NCBI RefSeq assembly: GCF_001742165.1 | Contig: NZ_CP016443.1 | Coordinates: 2,170,001 to 2,234,000, forward strand | Length of the DNA stretch: 64,000 nt | Reading direction: 5' to 3' | From: Burkholderia stabilis | GTDB taxonomy: Bacteria; Pseudomonadota; Gammaproteobacteria; Burkholderiales; Burkholderiaceae | Shown: positions 16,390 to 25,200 of the stretch, one piece after another | How positions within the stretch are numbered: the first letter of the stretch is position 1 | How the letters are laid out: each line of letters starts with the position of its first letter | Translations under genes and position numbers: made by a program | The notes under the pieces: model-generated | The model's database searches: none | The model's input: only the letters and a program-made list of their open reading frames with translations | Told to the model about the DNA's origin: nothing

Positions 16390-18468
16390 TTAACGTCCGC
16401 TGCCGAGCGCCTGTGCGGCCGGCATGGCTTCATACGGCGTTTCGCGCACGGTCGGCTTCGACTCGCGGCGCGCGCGCAGCACAGCGATCAGGCCGTACAC
16501 CGCGATGCTCACGACGACGAACATGAACAGCCCGGCCAGCGCCGCATCGATGTAGTCGTTGAAGATGATCCGCTGCATCTGCGCGATCGACTTGGCCGGC
16601 GCGAGCACCTTGCCTTCGTCCACCGCGGCCTGCAGCTTCGCGGCGTGCGCGAGGAAGCTGACCTTCGGGTTCGCATCGAAAATCTTCTGCCAGCCGGCCG
16701 TCAGCGTGCAGATCAGCAGCCACGCGGTCGGCACGATCGTCACCCATGCATAACGCTCGCGCTTCATCTTGAACAGCACGACGGTGCCGAGCACCAGCGC
16801 GATCGCGGCGAGCATCTGGTTCGAGATGCCGAACAGCGGCCACAGCGTGTTGATGCCGCCGAGCGGATCGACCACGCCCTGATACAGGAAGTAGCCCCAC
16901 GCGGCCACGCACAGCGCGGTGGCGACCAGGTTCGCGGGCAGCGACTCGGTGCGCTTGAGCGCCGGGTGGAACGTGCCGAGCAGATCCTGCAACATGAAGC
17001 GGCCCGCGCGCGTGCCGGCGTCGACGGCCGTCAGGATGAACAGCGCCTCGAACAGGATCGCGAAGTGATACCAGAACGCCATCATCGCTTCGCCGCCGAT
17101 CACCTGGTGCAGGATGTGCGCCATGCCGACGGCCAGCGTCGGCGCGCCGCCCGCGCGCGCGATGATCGTCGTTTCGCCGACGGCCTTCGCGGTCTGCGTG
17201 AGCATGTCGGGCGTCAGCACGAAGCCCCACTGCGTGACCGTGTTCGCGACGGCTTCCGGCGTCGAGCCGAGCACGGCGGCCGGCGCGTTCATCGCGAAGT
17301 AGATGCCCGGCTCGATCACGCACGCGGCGACCAGCGCCATGATCGCGACGAACGATTCCATCAGCATCGCGCCGTAACCGATGAAGCGCGCGTTGGTTTC
17401 GTTGTCGATCAGCTTCGGCGTCGTGCCCGACGAGATCAGCGCGTGGAAACCCGACACGGCGCCGCACGCGATCGTGATGAACAGGAACGGGAACAGGCCG
17501 CCCGACCACACGGGGCCCGAGCCGTCGACGAACTTCGTCAGCGCGGGCATCTTCAGTTCCGGTGCGACGACCAGGATGCCGATCGCGAGGCCGAGGATCG
17601 TGCCGATCTTCAGGAACGTCGACAGGTAGTCGCGCGGCGCGAGCAGCAGCCACACCGGCAGCACCGATGCGACGAAACCGTAGCCGATCAGGATCCACGT
17701 GAGTTGCGTGCCGCTGAACGTGAACCACGCGGCGAGCGTCGGCGACGCGGCCACGTTCTGGCCGAACGAGATCGCGGCCATCAGCCCGATGAAGCCGATC
17801 ACCGACACTTCGCCGATGCGGCCCGGACGGATGTAGCGCGTATAGACGCCCATGAACAGCGCGATCGGAATCGTCGCGGCGACGGTGAACGTGCCCCACG
17901 GCGAGTTGGTCAGCGCCTTCACGACGATCAGCGCGAGCACGGCGAGGATGATCACCATGATCAGGAACGCGCCGAACAGCGCGATCACGCCGGGCACCGT
18001 GCCGAGCTCCATCTTGACGAGATCGCCGAGCGAGCGGCCGTCACGGCGCGTCGAGATGAACAGCACGATGAAGTCCTGCACCGCGCCGGCGAACACGACG
18101 CCGGCCAGGATCCACAGCATGCCGGGCGTGTAGCCCATCTGCGCGGCGAGCACGGGCCCGACGAGCGGGCCGGCGCCTGCGATCGCGGCGAAGTGATGGC
18201 CGAACAGCACGTACTTGTTGGTCGGCACGTAGTCGAGGCCGTCGTTGTACTTGACCGCCGGCGTCATTCGCAGCCCGTCGAGCTGCATGACCTTGCTGGC
18301 GATGAAACGGCTGTAGAAGCGATACGCGATCAGATACACGCAGACAGCGGCGATCACGATCCAGAGGGCACTGACGCGCTCGCCGTGCGCGAGTGCGATC
18401 GTTCCGAACGAGAACGCGCCGAGTAGCGCGACCGCGATCCAGAGCAGGGTACTGGAAGCCCGATTCAT
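16390..18468 (-). CDS. cstA: Carbon starvation protein A (peptide/pyruvate carrier)
   Basis: A 692-residue integral membrane protein with about 16-18 hydrophobic segments, the length of E. coli CstA (701). Conserved blocks include the loop G-H-H-F-A-A-I-A-G-A-G-P-L-V-G-P around residue 90, T-R-R-D-G-R-S-L-G near 140 and G-F-H-A-L-I-S-S-G-T-T-P-K near 370. CstA/BtsT proteins take up pyruvate and possibly peptides during carbon limitation. The upstream region carries a perfect 14-bp inverted repeat (18626-18657). It is co-transcribed with the YbdD-type gene and divergent from the DapF paralogue. Confidence 0.93.
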   Translation of the reverse strand: MNRASSTLLWIAVALLGAFSFGTIALAHGERVSALWIVIAAVCVYLIAYRFYSRFIASKVMQLDGLRMTPAVKYNDGLDYVPTNKYVLFGHHFAAIAGAGPLVGPVLAAQMGYTPGMLWILAGVVFAGAVQDFIVLFISTRRDGRSLGDLVKMELGTVPGVIALFGAFLIMVIILAVLALIVVKALTNSPWGTFTVAATIPIALFMGVYTRYIRPGRIGEVSVIGFIGLMAAISFGQNVAASPTLAAWFTFSGTQLTWILIGYGFVASVLPVWLLLAPRDYLSTFLKIGTILGLAIGILVVAPELKMPALTKFVDGSGPVWSGGLFPFLFITIACGAVSGFHALISSGTTPKLIDNETNARFIGYGAMLMESFVAIMALVAACVIEPGIYFAMNAPAAVLGSTPEAVANTVTQWGFVLTPDMLTQTAKAVGETTIIARAGGAPTLAVGMAHILHQVIGGEAMMAFWYHFAILFEALFILTAVDAGTRAGRFMLQDLLGTFHPALKRTESLPANLVATALCVAAWGYFLYQGVVDPLGGINTLWPLFGISNQMLAAIALVLGTVVLFKMKRERYAWVTIVPTAWLLICTLTAGWQKIFDANPKVSFLAHAAKLQAAVDEGKVLAPAKSIAQMQRIIFNDYIDAALAGLFMFVVVSIAVYGLIAVLRARRESKPTVRETPYEAMPAAQALGSGR

Positions 18469-18625
18469 GGCGTCTCCTGGTCTCCAATGTGGTTTTAGAT
18501 GGCATGCGACGAAGGGGCCGCACGCACGTGACGTCGATGCGTCGTGCCGGGATCTCGCAAAGGCCCCGGCGATGGGCCGTAGTATTCCGTGCGACAGGGG
18601 CCGCTTACAAGCGGATAACTACGTA

Positions 18626-18657
18626 CGCGGGGCTACGTAGAATTACGTAGCCCCGCG
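18626..18657. promoter_or_regulatory. Perfect 14-bp inverted repeat between cstA and the dapF paralogue
   Basis: CGCGGGGCTACGTA (18626-18639) is followed by GAAT and by its exact reverse complement (18644-18657). A further CTACGTAC stands just upstream at about 18619-18626, so TACGTA occurs three times in 35 bases. It is 84 bases before the dapF-paralogue ATG and about 160 bases before the cstA ATG. It may be an operator or a strong hairpin in a leader; no T-run follows. Confidence 0.55.
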
Positions 18658-18740
18658 CCTTGCGCGCGTCGCGCCGACCGTGATTGATCGCAGCCGGCGC
18701 GGCACGTACAGTGTTTGCCTGCCTCGATTCCGGAACCGCC

Positions 18741-19565
18741 ATGCCAATCCGATTTCAGAAGATGAACGCGAACGGCGACGACTTCGCCGTCATCGACCTG
18801 CGCGGGCAGGATCAGGCGGACGTCGTCGACGGCGACCTCGCGCGGCGCATGGGCGACCGGCGTCTCGGCATCGGCTTCAACCAGCTCGCCGTGCTGTCGG
18901 ACTGCGACGACGCGGCGGCCCGCGTCGTGTTCTGGAACGCCGACGGCTCGCCGCTCGACACTTGCGGCAGCGCGACGCGCGGCGTTGCATGGAAAGTGAT
19001 GCGGGAAACCGGCGCTGCGTCGGTCGTGCTGCGCACGAATCGCGGGCGCCTGCACTGTTCGCACGACGCACACGGACGGGTCACGGTCGAGATGGGCGTG
19101 CCGCGCGTCGGCTGGCAGGACGTACCCGTCGCCGAAGCCGTCGATACGCTTGCCCTTCCGCTGCCCGGCGCGCCGGCCGCGTGCAACATGGGCAATCCGC
19201 ACTGCACGTTCTTCGTCGAGGATGCCGAAACGATCGACGTCGCAGCGCGCGGGGCCGTGATCGAAACACATCCGCTGTTTCCGCAGAAAACCAACGTGCA
19301 TTTCGTTCAGGTCATCGATCGCGCGCATATCCGCCTGCGCATCTGGGAGCGCGGCGGCGGCGTGCCGCTCGGTTCGGGATCGTGTTCGTGCGGTGCGGTG
19401 GTCAACGGCATCCGGCGCGGGCTGCTGGACGATACCGTGCGCGTGACCTGCGACGGCGGTGACGTCACCGTTCGATGGGACGGCGCCGGCAGCGTGTTCC
19501 TGGGCGGGCCGGTCGCGTTCGGGTTCAGCGCAGTGTGGGTAGACGGGAAGATGCCGGGAAGTTGA
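18741..19565 (+). CDS. Diaminopimelate epimerase-fold paralogue with an altered active site
   Basis: A 274-residue protein of the DapF fold. Family blocks present are F-Q-K-M-N-A-N-G-D-D-F near the start, W-N-A-D-G-S (65-70), G-N-P-H-C-T-F-F-V (151-159) and W-E-R-G-G-G (202-207). The first catalytic cysteine is kept as Cys75 (D-T-C-G-S), but the usual A-C-G-x-G-A-C block is replaced by G-S-G-S-C-S-C at 211-217, so Ser212 stands where the second catalytic cysteine normally is. Canonical DapF uses two cysteines to interconvert LL- and meso-diaminopimelate; this paralogue may be inactive in that reaction or act on another substrate. The true dapF is expected elsewhere in the genome. Confidence 0.8.
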   Translation: MPIRFQKMNANGDDFAVIDLRGQDQADVVDGDLARRMGDRRLGIGFNQLAVLSDCDDAAARVVFWNADGSPLDTCGSATRGVAWKVMRETGAASVVLRTNRGRLHCSHDAHGRVTVEMGVPRVGWQDVPVAEAVDTLALPLPGAPAACNMGNPHCTFFVEDAETIDVAARGAVIETHPLFPQKTNVHFVQVIDRAHIRLRIWERGGGVPLGSGSCSCGAVVNGIRRGLLDDTVRVTCDGGDVTVRWDGAGSVFLGGPVAFGFSAVWVDGKMPGS

Positions 19566-19771
19566 TCGCCGGCGTTCGCGGTACGGCGTGAATCACGATA
19601 CCGGTTCGCGCCAGGGGCACAGCAGTAACGTCATCGATCGTCAACGCAATCCATTCGCCACCACGGTGCGGCGCGGGGGTTCCAACGATCACGCCGACAC
19701 GCGGCGCCATTCATGGCACCGCGGCCGGCCGGACCCGACGCGTCGCGCGCCGGGCCGCCATGCATCGACGA

Positions 19772-20200
19772 TCAGTGCTTGTCGTCGACCTTCTTCGGCT
19801 TCGGCGGCGACGGCACCTTCGCGTACTGGAACGCCGGCGTCGCCTTCAGCGCATCCTTCGTCGCGCCCGGCAGGTAGATGTTGCCGCCGCGCACGTCGAG
19901 CGACGCGATCGGCACCGCGACGTCATGCGCGGCCACGCCGAGGAAGCCACCGGCCGACACGATCGCCGCCGACACCGAGCCGTCCGGCGCGACGATCAGG
20001 TCACGCACGGTGCCGACCTTCTGGTTCGCGTCGTTGTAGACGGCCTTGCCGAGCACGCTTTTCTTCACGCTCCAGCCTTCGAGCAGTGCTTGCGATTGCT
20101 CGACGGTCACGCTGAGCGGCTGTGCGCCGGCGATCTGCGCGTGCGCGCTGACGCTCGATGCGAGGACGGTTGCTGCGATGAGGGTTTTGTAGAACGCCAT
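19772..20200 (-). CDS. Secreted PRC-barrel domain protein
   Basis: A 142-residue protein with a Sec signal peptide (residues 1-21, ending S-A-H-A-Q) and a PRC-barrel domain over about residues 45-110 (V-L-G-K-A-V-Y-N-D-A-N-Q-K-V-G-T-V-R-D-L and A-V-P-I-A-S-L). The C-terminus is Lys/Pro-rich (P-P-K-P-K-K-V-D-D-K-H). Exported PRC-barrel proteins are common in Burkholderia and have no firm role. The ATG at 20200 begins the signal peptide; the upstream part of the frame is not protein-like. Confidence 0.78.
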   Translation of the reverse strand: MAFYKTLIAATVLASSVSAHAQIAGAQPLSVTVEQSQALLEGWSVKKSVLGKAVYNDANQKVGTVRDLIVAPDGSVSAAIVSAGGFLGVAAHDVAVPIASLDVRGGNIYLPGATKDALKATPAFQYAKVPSPPKPKKVDDKH

Positions 20201-20363
20201 ACTTTTATGTACTCCGGTGAATTGTTGTCGGTATCGGCAGCCGGCCGCGCCGCCACCGTGCATGCGCCGCATGAAGCACGGCGGCTCGCGCACGACGCAT
20301 CGCACCGGCCCATGTTAGCGCCACTCGCGCAACGCTGCATCGGACGCGATGACGCAGCAGCCG

Positions 20364-21494
20364 TCACGCATTGCGCGAATACACGCGCCGATGCCGCACC
20401 GCCTCGGCCAGCACGTCGAGCACCGGCTCGGTCTGCGTCCAGCTCAGGCACGCGTCGGTGATCGACACGCCGTACTTCAGCGGCACGCCCGGCTTCAGGT
20501 CCTGGCGCCCGGCCTCGAGATGGCTCTCGACCATCACGCCGACGATCCGGTGCTCGCCTTGCGACAGTTGCCGCGCGAGATCCTGCGCCACCTCGATCTG
20601 CCGCTCGTGCGACTTGTTCGAGTTCGCGTGCGAGCAGTCGACCATCACCTGCTCGCGCAACCCGGCCTTGCGCAGCACCGCGCAGCATTCCTCGACATGC
20701 GCGGCGTCGTAGTTCGGACCGTTCTTGCCGCCGCGCAGGATCACGTGCGCGTCGTCGTTGCCGCGCGTCTCGAAGATCGCGGCCATCCCCATCTTCGTCA
20801 TCCCCATGAACGCATGGCTCGCGGCCGCGGCGACGATCGCGTCCGACGCGACCTGCACGCCGCCGTCGGTGCCGTTCTTGAAGCCGATCGGGCAGCTCAG
20901 GCCCGATGCGAGCTGGCGATGGCTCTGGCTCTCGGTCGTACGCGCGCCGATCGCGCCCCACGCGATCAGGTCGGCGATGTATTGCGGGCTCAGCAGGTCG
21001 AGGAATTCGGTCGAGGCCGGCAGGCCGAGCGCGTTGATGTCGAGCAGCAACTGCCGCGCGGCGCGCAGCCCTTCGTTGATGCGGAAGCTGCCGTCGAGGC
21101 GCGGATCGTTGATGTACCCCTTCCAGCCGACCGTCGTGCGCGGCTTCTCGAAGTAGACGCGCATCGTGATCAGCAGGTCGTCCTTCAGCGCATCGGCCGC
21201 GACCTTCAAGCGGCGCGCGTAGTCGAGCGCCTGGTCGTGATCGTGGATCGAGCACGGGCCGACGACGAGCAGCAGCCGGTCGTCGCGGCCGTGCAGGATG
21301 TCGCCGATCGCGCGGCGCGTATCCTCGACGAGCGTCTGCGTGGCGGCCGGCACCGGCAGCTCGTCCAGCAGCAGCGCGGGCGAAATCAGCGGACGCACGG
21401 CGCCGATGCGGACGTCGTCGATACGCGTGGTGTCCTGCGTCGCGTCGGCGCTGCCTACCTCGCGATCGTGGGAAGGATTGTCGAGGTTCTGCAT
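20364..21494 (-). CDS. aroG: 3-deoxy-7-phosphoheptulonate synthase, class I
   Basis: A 376-residue type I (AroFGH-type) DAHP synthase, which condenses phosphoenolpyruvate and erythrose-4-phosphate at the start of the shikimate pathway. Hallmarks are V-G-P-C-S-I-H-D at residues about 79-86 with the metal-ligand Cys, M-R-V-Y-F-E-K-P-R-T-T-V-G-W-K-G near 110-125, G-F-K-N-G-T-D-G near 203 and V-D-C-S-H-A-N-S near 283. The class is feedback-inhibited by an aromatic amino acid, but which one cannot be told here, so the symbol is tentative. The N-terminal 25 residues extend beyond the E. coli enzymes. Monocistronic. Confidence 0.93.
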   Translation of the reverse strand: MQNLDNPSHDREVGSADATQDTTRIDDVRIGAVRPLISPALLLDELPVPAATQTLVEDTRRAIGDILHGRDDRLLLVVGPCSIHDHDQALDYARRLKVAADALKDDLLITMRVYFEKPRTTVGWKGYINDPRLDGSFRINEGLRAARQLLLDINALGLPASTEFLDLLSPQYIADLIAWGAIGARTTESQSHRQLASGLSCPIGFKNGTDGGVQVASDAIVAAAASHAFMGMTKMGMAAIFETRGNDDAHVILRGGKNGPNYDAAHVEECCAVLRKAGLREQVMVDCSHANSNKSHERQIEVAQDLARQLSQGEHRIVGVMVESHLEAGRQDLKPGVPLKYGVSITDACLSWTQTEPVLDVLAEAVRHRRVYSRNA

Positions 21495-21635
21495 GGTGAT
21501 TCTCCGGGGGACGTCTGGAATTGTGGGCAGGCTCGATTATGGCACCCGGGAGAGGCGGCAGAGGGCCGCGGCAGGGAAAGCGGGCGGCCGGCGGACGCGG
21601 TAACGCGACAGACGTCAAGACACGGAAAGAAAAAA

Positions 21636-21656
21636 GGCGACCCGTCGAGGGTCGCC
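21636..21656 (-). terminator. Terminator of the lipase gene
   Basis: GGCGACCC and GGGTCGCC form a perfect 8-bp stem with a five-base loop. Read on the minus strand the stem is followed by TTTTTTCTTT, a typical U-run. It lies 31 bases after the lipase stop codon. Confidence 0.88.
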
Positions 21657-21687
21657 CGGCCATTCGCCGTTTCGCGCGTCGTCGCGT

Positions 21688-23004
21688 CTAATGCAGCGTT
21701 TCGGGCGCCAGCGAATTGCTCGGCAGCAGCGCCGTCAGCCAGCAATTGCTCGGCGCGGCTTTCCCGTTGAAGCGGTCGTAGAGCCACGGCAGCATCCCGG
21801 CCACCCACGGCACGATCGCGCCGGCATGCTCGAGCGGATACTCGGAGTACACGACCGGCGTACCGCTCGAACAGAACTTCTGCGCCAGCGCGCGCACATC
21901 GTACGCGAGCATCACGCCGTCGCCGACCTGGCTGCTGAACGTACCGTCCAGCGCGCCGGCCGTCCCCTGGCCGATGAACATCGGGATCGTCGGCGACGCG
22001 GCCAGCCCGGCGTTCACCTTGTTCGCATACGTCACATACGCGGGAATGCTGTTGATGTCGTTTGCATATTGCGGCTTGAGCAGCGTCGCCCAGTGCAGCC
22101 CCGTGTACTTCGGCAGGATGTACGCGAGCGACTGGCTCTGGATGTCCTTGAACACGGCGACGCCGGTATCGCTGAGATACGGCGTCAGGTCGAAGTTGTA
22201 GCCTCGCGACAATCCGGCGAGCGCGGCCGCGGCGACGCCGCCCCACACGATGCTGCCGTCGACGTAACGCAGATTGTGCGCGGGGTCGACCAGCACGCCG
22301 CCTTCCGCCGCGCCGACGAGCTGCTTGTTGATGTCGGGCGCATAGCTCGGCGCGAGTTGCGCGGCCCAGTTCGTCGCGATCGCGCCGCCGGAATAACCGA
22401 TCATCGCGACCTTGCTCGACGGGTTCAGGCCGGTCGACGGCGTATTGAGCGCCGCGCGGATCGAATCGAGCGTCGTCATCCCGTATTCGGGGCCGGCGGC
22501 GAAGTCGGCCGTCTGGCCTTCGGTGTCGGGCACGATGATGTTGTAGCCGAGCAGCAGCAGCGTCGACAGCGGAATCGATTCCGCGCTGTACAGCAGCGTG
22601 CCCACGTTGATGACCTTGGTGACGTCGCGATCCCCGGCGATCACCTGCGACGGCTCGTCATACGGGTTCAGCGAATCGTAGGCCGACTGATATGAAATGG
22701 CCTGGCCGTTGCTGACCGCGCTCCGGATCACCGACGTCACGTTGACGACCGGCTGGTTCTGCGCGTTATTGGTGCGATACAGCAATTGCTGTGCGGTCAG
22801 CGCGGTCGGGATGCCGGCCACGTGATAGGTGACGTTGCGCGTCTTGAGCACCGTGCCCGGTGGAATCGATGCCAACGGCGTGGAACCGCCGTACGTGTAG
22901 AACGGATCGGATACGGCCGGCGCGCCGGCGCTGGCCGGCGGCGCAGCAATGGCCAGCGCGGCGGACACGGCGGCCGCGGCAATCATGAAACGTCGGGAGG
23001 ACAT
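21688..23004 (-). CDS. Secretory lipase-family alpha/beta hydrolase
   Basis: A 438-residue exported protein with a Sec signal peptide (about residues 1-26, A-P-P-A-S-A-G). The mature part is an alpha/beta hydrolase of the fungal-type secretory lipase (LIP) family: nucleophile Ser205 in G-Y-S-G-G, D-T-E-G near residue 160, and a C-terminal E-H-A-G with the likely catalytic His near residue 397. It probably hydrolyses triglycerides or other esters outside the cell. The ATG at 23004 is preceded by AAGGGGCC. A clear terminator follows. Confidence 0.85.
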   Translation of the reverse strand: MSSRRFMIAAAAVSAALAIAAPPASAGAPAVSDPFYTYGGSTPLASIPPGTVLKTRNVTYHVAGIPTALTAQQLLYRTNNAQNQPVVNVTSVIRSAVSNGQAISYQSAYDSLNPYDEPSQVIAGDRDVTKVINVGTLLYSAESIPLSTLLLLGYNIIVPDTEGQTADFAAGPEYGMTTLDSIRAALNTPSTGLNPSSKVAMIGYSGGAIATNWAAQLAPSYAPDINKQLVGAAEGGVLVDPAHNLRYVDGSIVWGGVAAAALAGLSRGYNFDLTPYLSDTGVAVFKDIQSQSLAYILPKYTGLHWATLLKPQYANDINSIPAYVTYANKVNAGLAASPTIPMFIGQGTAGALDGTFSSQVGDGVMLAYDVRALAQKFCSSGTPVVYSEYPLEHAGAIVPWVAGMLPWLYDRFNGKAAPSNCWLTALLPSNSLAPETLH

Positions 23005-23407
23005 GGGTAAGGCCCCTTGGATAACCTGCGTTCATCGAAGGAAGTTCGGCGGTGTTGCAGACCATCGCGATTGCCGCGTCAATACCGTTTCCGAGCCATC
23101 GACTGTCTCCTGTAAATGAATGATCCGGCCTGTTCTGAATATGTAATTTTAGTAGGAGTACAAACCGGGCTTCATTGAAGCACAACGGGAACGCGATCGA
23201 TGCGCGTTTTCCGTTGTTTGAAAGTAAACGTCTAAATCCGTCGCGCGACGATGCAGGGGCCCGGCCGTTCGGCCGACTGTCCGCGCCCGAATGAAGTGCC
23301 GTACGATCACGACTGTCCGTTACCGAAGCGGCCCGTCGTGCGACACAGGCCGCACGGCGCACCGCCTGCCTGTGACCGATCGTTCCACGCTCAACCGACA
23401 CGCCACG
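23005..23407. other. Intergenic stretch, no gene seen
   Basis: About 400 bases between the divergent lipase and hypothetical genes. The part at 23120-23230 is distinctly AT-rich (AATATGTAATTTTAGTAGG) and probably holds the lipase promoter. No credible open frame, hairpin or repeat is visible. Confidence 0.5.
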
Positions 23408-23962
23408 ATGACCGTATCCGAACTGCTCCGCGCCATCCGCCAACCCTACGCCGACCTGCTCGCGAAAGCCGCGGCGCAACCGGCCGTGATCGTCGAGCCG
23501 GCCTACCGGCGCGCCGACGGCACGCTCGCCACCGAAGGGCCGCTCGCGCTGCCGTGCCGCGCCGACACCATCGCAGCCGAAGGCGAATCGGCCGGCCAGC
23601 CCGCGATGATCGATTCGACCTCACAGCTGGATTTCAAGCCGCTCGCGTTCGACCTCGAAACGGCAGCCGTGTCGATCCATCCGTTCGTATGGGACTGGGC
23701 CACGATCGAGGCCGACGGTCTCGACGAAAGCGCGGCGATCGATGCATTCAAGACGTGGTTCCTCGCATGGTTCGATGTCGACGACGAAAACGCGCCGGCC
23801 GAAGACGGGCTGCACGGCATCGTGCACTACCTGTCGGAACCGGTGCGCACGGAACAGGGGTGGCGCGTCAATGCGGATCTCGGTTCCGCGCCCGAGACGG
23901 CCGTCGAGGATCTGCTGTTCCGGCTCGTCGATGCGGGCGCCACACGGATCAGCGTCGGCTGA
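23408..23962 (+). CDS. Hypothetical protein
   Basis: A 184-residue acidic, soluble protein (M-T-V-S-E-L-L-R-A-I-R onward) of unknown function. A central block F-V-W-D-W-A-T-I-E-A-D-G and W-F-L-A-W-F-D-V-D-D-E-N is followed by G-L-H-G-I-V-H-Y-L, and the C-terminus reads L-F-R-L-V-D-A-G-A-T-R-I-S-V-G. Tryptophan- and acid-rich like immunity or cargo proteins, but no motif proves it. The ATG at 23408 is chosen because the part upstream is not protein-like. The next gene starts 28 bases later, so the two may be co-transcribed. Confidence 0.65.
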   Translation: MTVSELLRAIRQPYADLLAKAAAQPAVIVEPAYRRADGTLATEGPLALPCRADTIAAEGESAGQPAMIDSTSQLDFKPLAFDLETAAVSIHPFVWDWATIEADGLDESAAIDAFKTWFLAWFDVDDENAPAEDGLHGIVHYLSEPVRTEQGWRVNADLGSAPETAVEDLLFRLVDAGATRISVG

Positions 23963-23990
23963 AATGCATCAGCCTCATTCACGCACCGTC

Positions 23991-24413
23991 ATGAGAAAAA
24001 CACTTGCCGCCCTGCTGCTGTGCATCGCGCTGCCCGCGTCGGCCGAAGTCAGCACGGAAGTGCTGTGCTTCAGGACGAACGGCGACAAGCCCGTGCGCTT
24101 CGAATTGCGCACGTACTACGACGACGTGGCCAGGTGGTCCGGAGGCGTCGTCCGGTATGCGAAATCGAAGGCGGCCATCCCGCTGCTGTTCAAGCATCGC
24201 GACGAGGAAATACTGGCGGAGGGCCGGCCGTATCAATACACGACGACGTGGTGGGAAATGGTCGACGGCAAGATCAACGGCGAATACGAAATGATGAGCC
24301 AGGGCGCCGTGGTCTATTCGATGACCTACACCAGCGCGCGGACCGGCAAGAAGACCGATTTCGCGTGGGCGACGGATGTCGACGCGTCCGCGAAATCAGG
24401 GTGCCGCTGGTAG
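23991..24413 (+). CDS. Hypothetical exported protein
   Basis: A 140-residue protein with a clear Sec signal peptide (residues 1-18, L-L-L-C-I-A-L-P-A-S-A, cleavage after Ala18). The mature part has a Cys near each end (C-F-R-T and G-C-R-W), suggesting one disulfide, and many aromatic residues in a beta-rich pattern (Y-Q-Y-T-T-T-W-W-E-M). No family recognised. It starts 28 bases after the preceding hypothetical gene; together they could be a secreted protein and its cytosolic partner, but that is speculation. Confidence 0.65.
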   Translation: MRKTLAALLLCIALPASAEVSTEVLCFRTNGDKPVRFELRTYYDDVARWSGGVVRYAKSKAAIPLLFKHRDEEILAEGRPYQYTTTWWEMVDGKINGEYEMMSQGAVVYSMTYTSARTGKKTDFAWATDVDASAKSGCRW

Positions 24414-24492
24414 CGACGGCGTCACGGCGATTGGCGCCTGCTGCGCGGCGCGCGTGCATGCGCGCCGGTCATGCGTCACAACGAGGTGTCGG

Positions 24493-25200
24493 TCAGTTCG
24501 CGTCGCCCTGCGCGTCGACGTCGATGCCCAGCTCGGTGGCCATCCGCTGAACCAGCGCATTCAGTCGCGCCACTTCGTCGGCAAGGCGCTTCTGTTCCGC
24601 CTTCAGCGCTTCGAACTCGGAAGGCGGCACGGAATCCGCGCCGCCGGTATCCGGGCTGGCGAAGTCGGCCACGTTCACCTCGCCGCACATCAGGTGCATC
24701 CAGCGGTTCTCGCGCGCGCCCGGCGCACGCGGCAACCGGACGACGAGCGGCTGCGCACGCGCCGCGAGTTCGTCGAGAAACGCCTCGACCGACGAGATAT
24801 CCGCGAAGCCGTGCAGGCGAGCGCTGTTCAGGCGCAGTTCGGCGGCCGTCTGCGGGCCGCGCAGCAGCAGGATCGTCAACAGTGCGATTGCCTGGCTCGG
24901 GATGCCGAGCACGCGGTTCGCGTTGTGCTCGAAGCGCGGCACGCGGCTGCTGCTGCCCTCCATCACGAGGCTCAGGTGCTTCAGCCCGTCGATTGCGGTC
25001 GTCACTTCGTCCTCGCTGACGCTCATCACCGGCGAGCGCGCGGTTTTCTGGTTGCAGCCGGCAGTCAGCGCGTTCAGCGACAGCGGGTAGGTGTCCGGCA
25101 CCGTGTGTTGCTTCTCGACGAGCACGCCGAGAATGCGGGCCTCGAGGGGCGTGAGTTCGCGAAGGGCGCGTGGCGTGGGCGTATCCGGCGTGGTGTTCAT
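24493..25200 (-). CDS. DUF480 (YceH) family protein
   Basis: A 235-residue protein of the YceH/DUF480 family: L-T-P-L-E-A-R-I-L-G-V-L-V-E-K-Q near residues 16-31, Y-P-L-S-L-N-A-L near 39-46, C-N-Q-K-T-A-R-S-P near 50, and R-L-P-R-A-P-G-A-R-E-N-R-W near residue 155. The fold is two winged-helix domains, so a regulatory role is possible, but none is established. The C-terminal tail (residues 195-225) is a short coiled coil. The ATG at 25200 matches the family start; the 42-codon upstream extension does not. Confidence 0.85.
   Translation of the reverse strand: MNTTPDTPTPRALRELTPLEARILGVLVEKQHTVPDTYPLSLNALTAGCNQKTARSPVMSVSEDEVTTAIDGLKHLSLVMEGSSSRVPRFEHNANRVLGIPSQAIALLTILLLRGPQTAAELRLNSARLHGFADISSVEAFLDELAARAQPLVVRLPRAPGARENRWMHLMCGEVNVADFASPDTGGADSVPPSEFEALKAEQKRLADEVARLNALVQRMATELGIDVDAQGDAN

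Noticed and set aside
16042..18426. A 794-codon plus-strand frame opposite cstA
   Set aside because: Antisense shadow rich in Arg, His and Asp; cstA on the minus strand is unambiguous.
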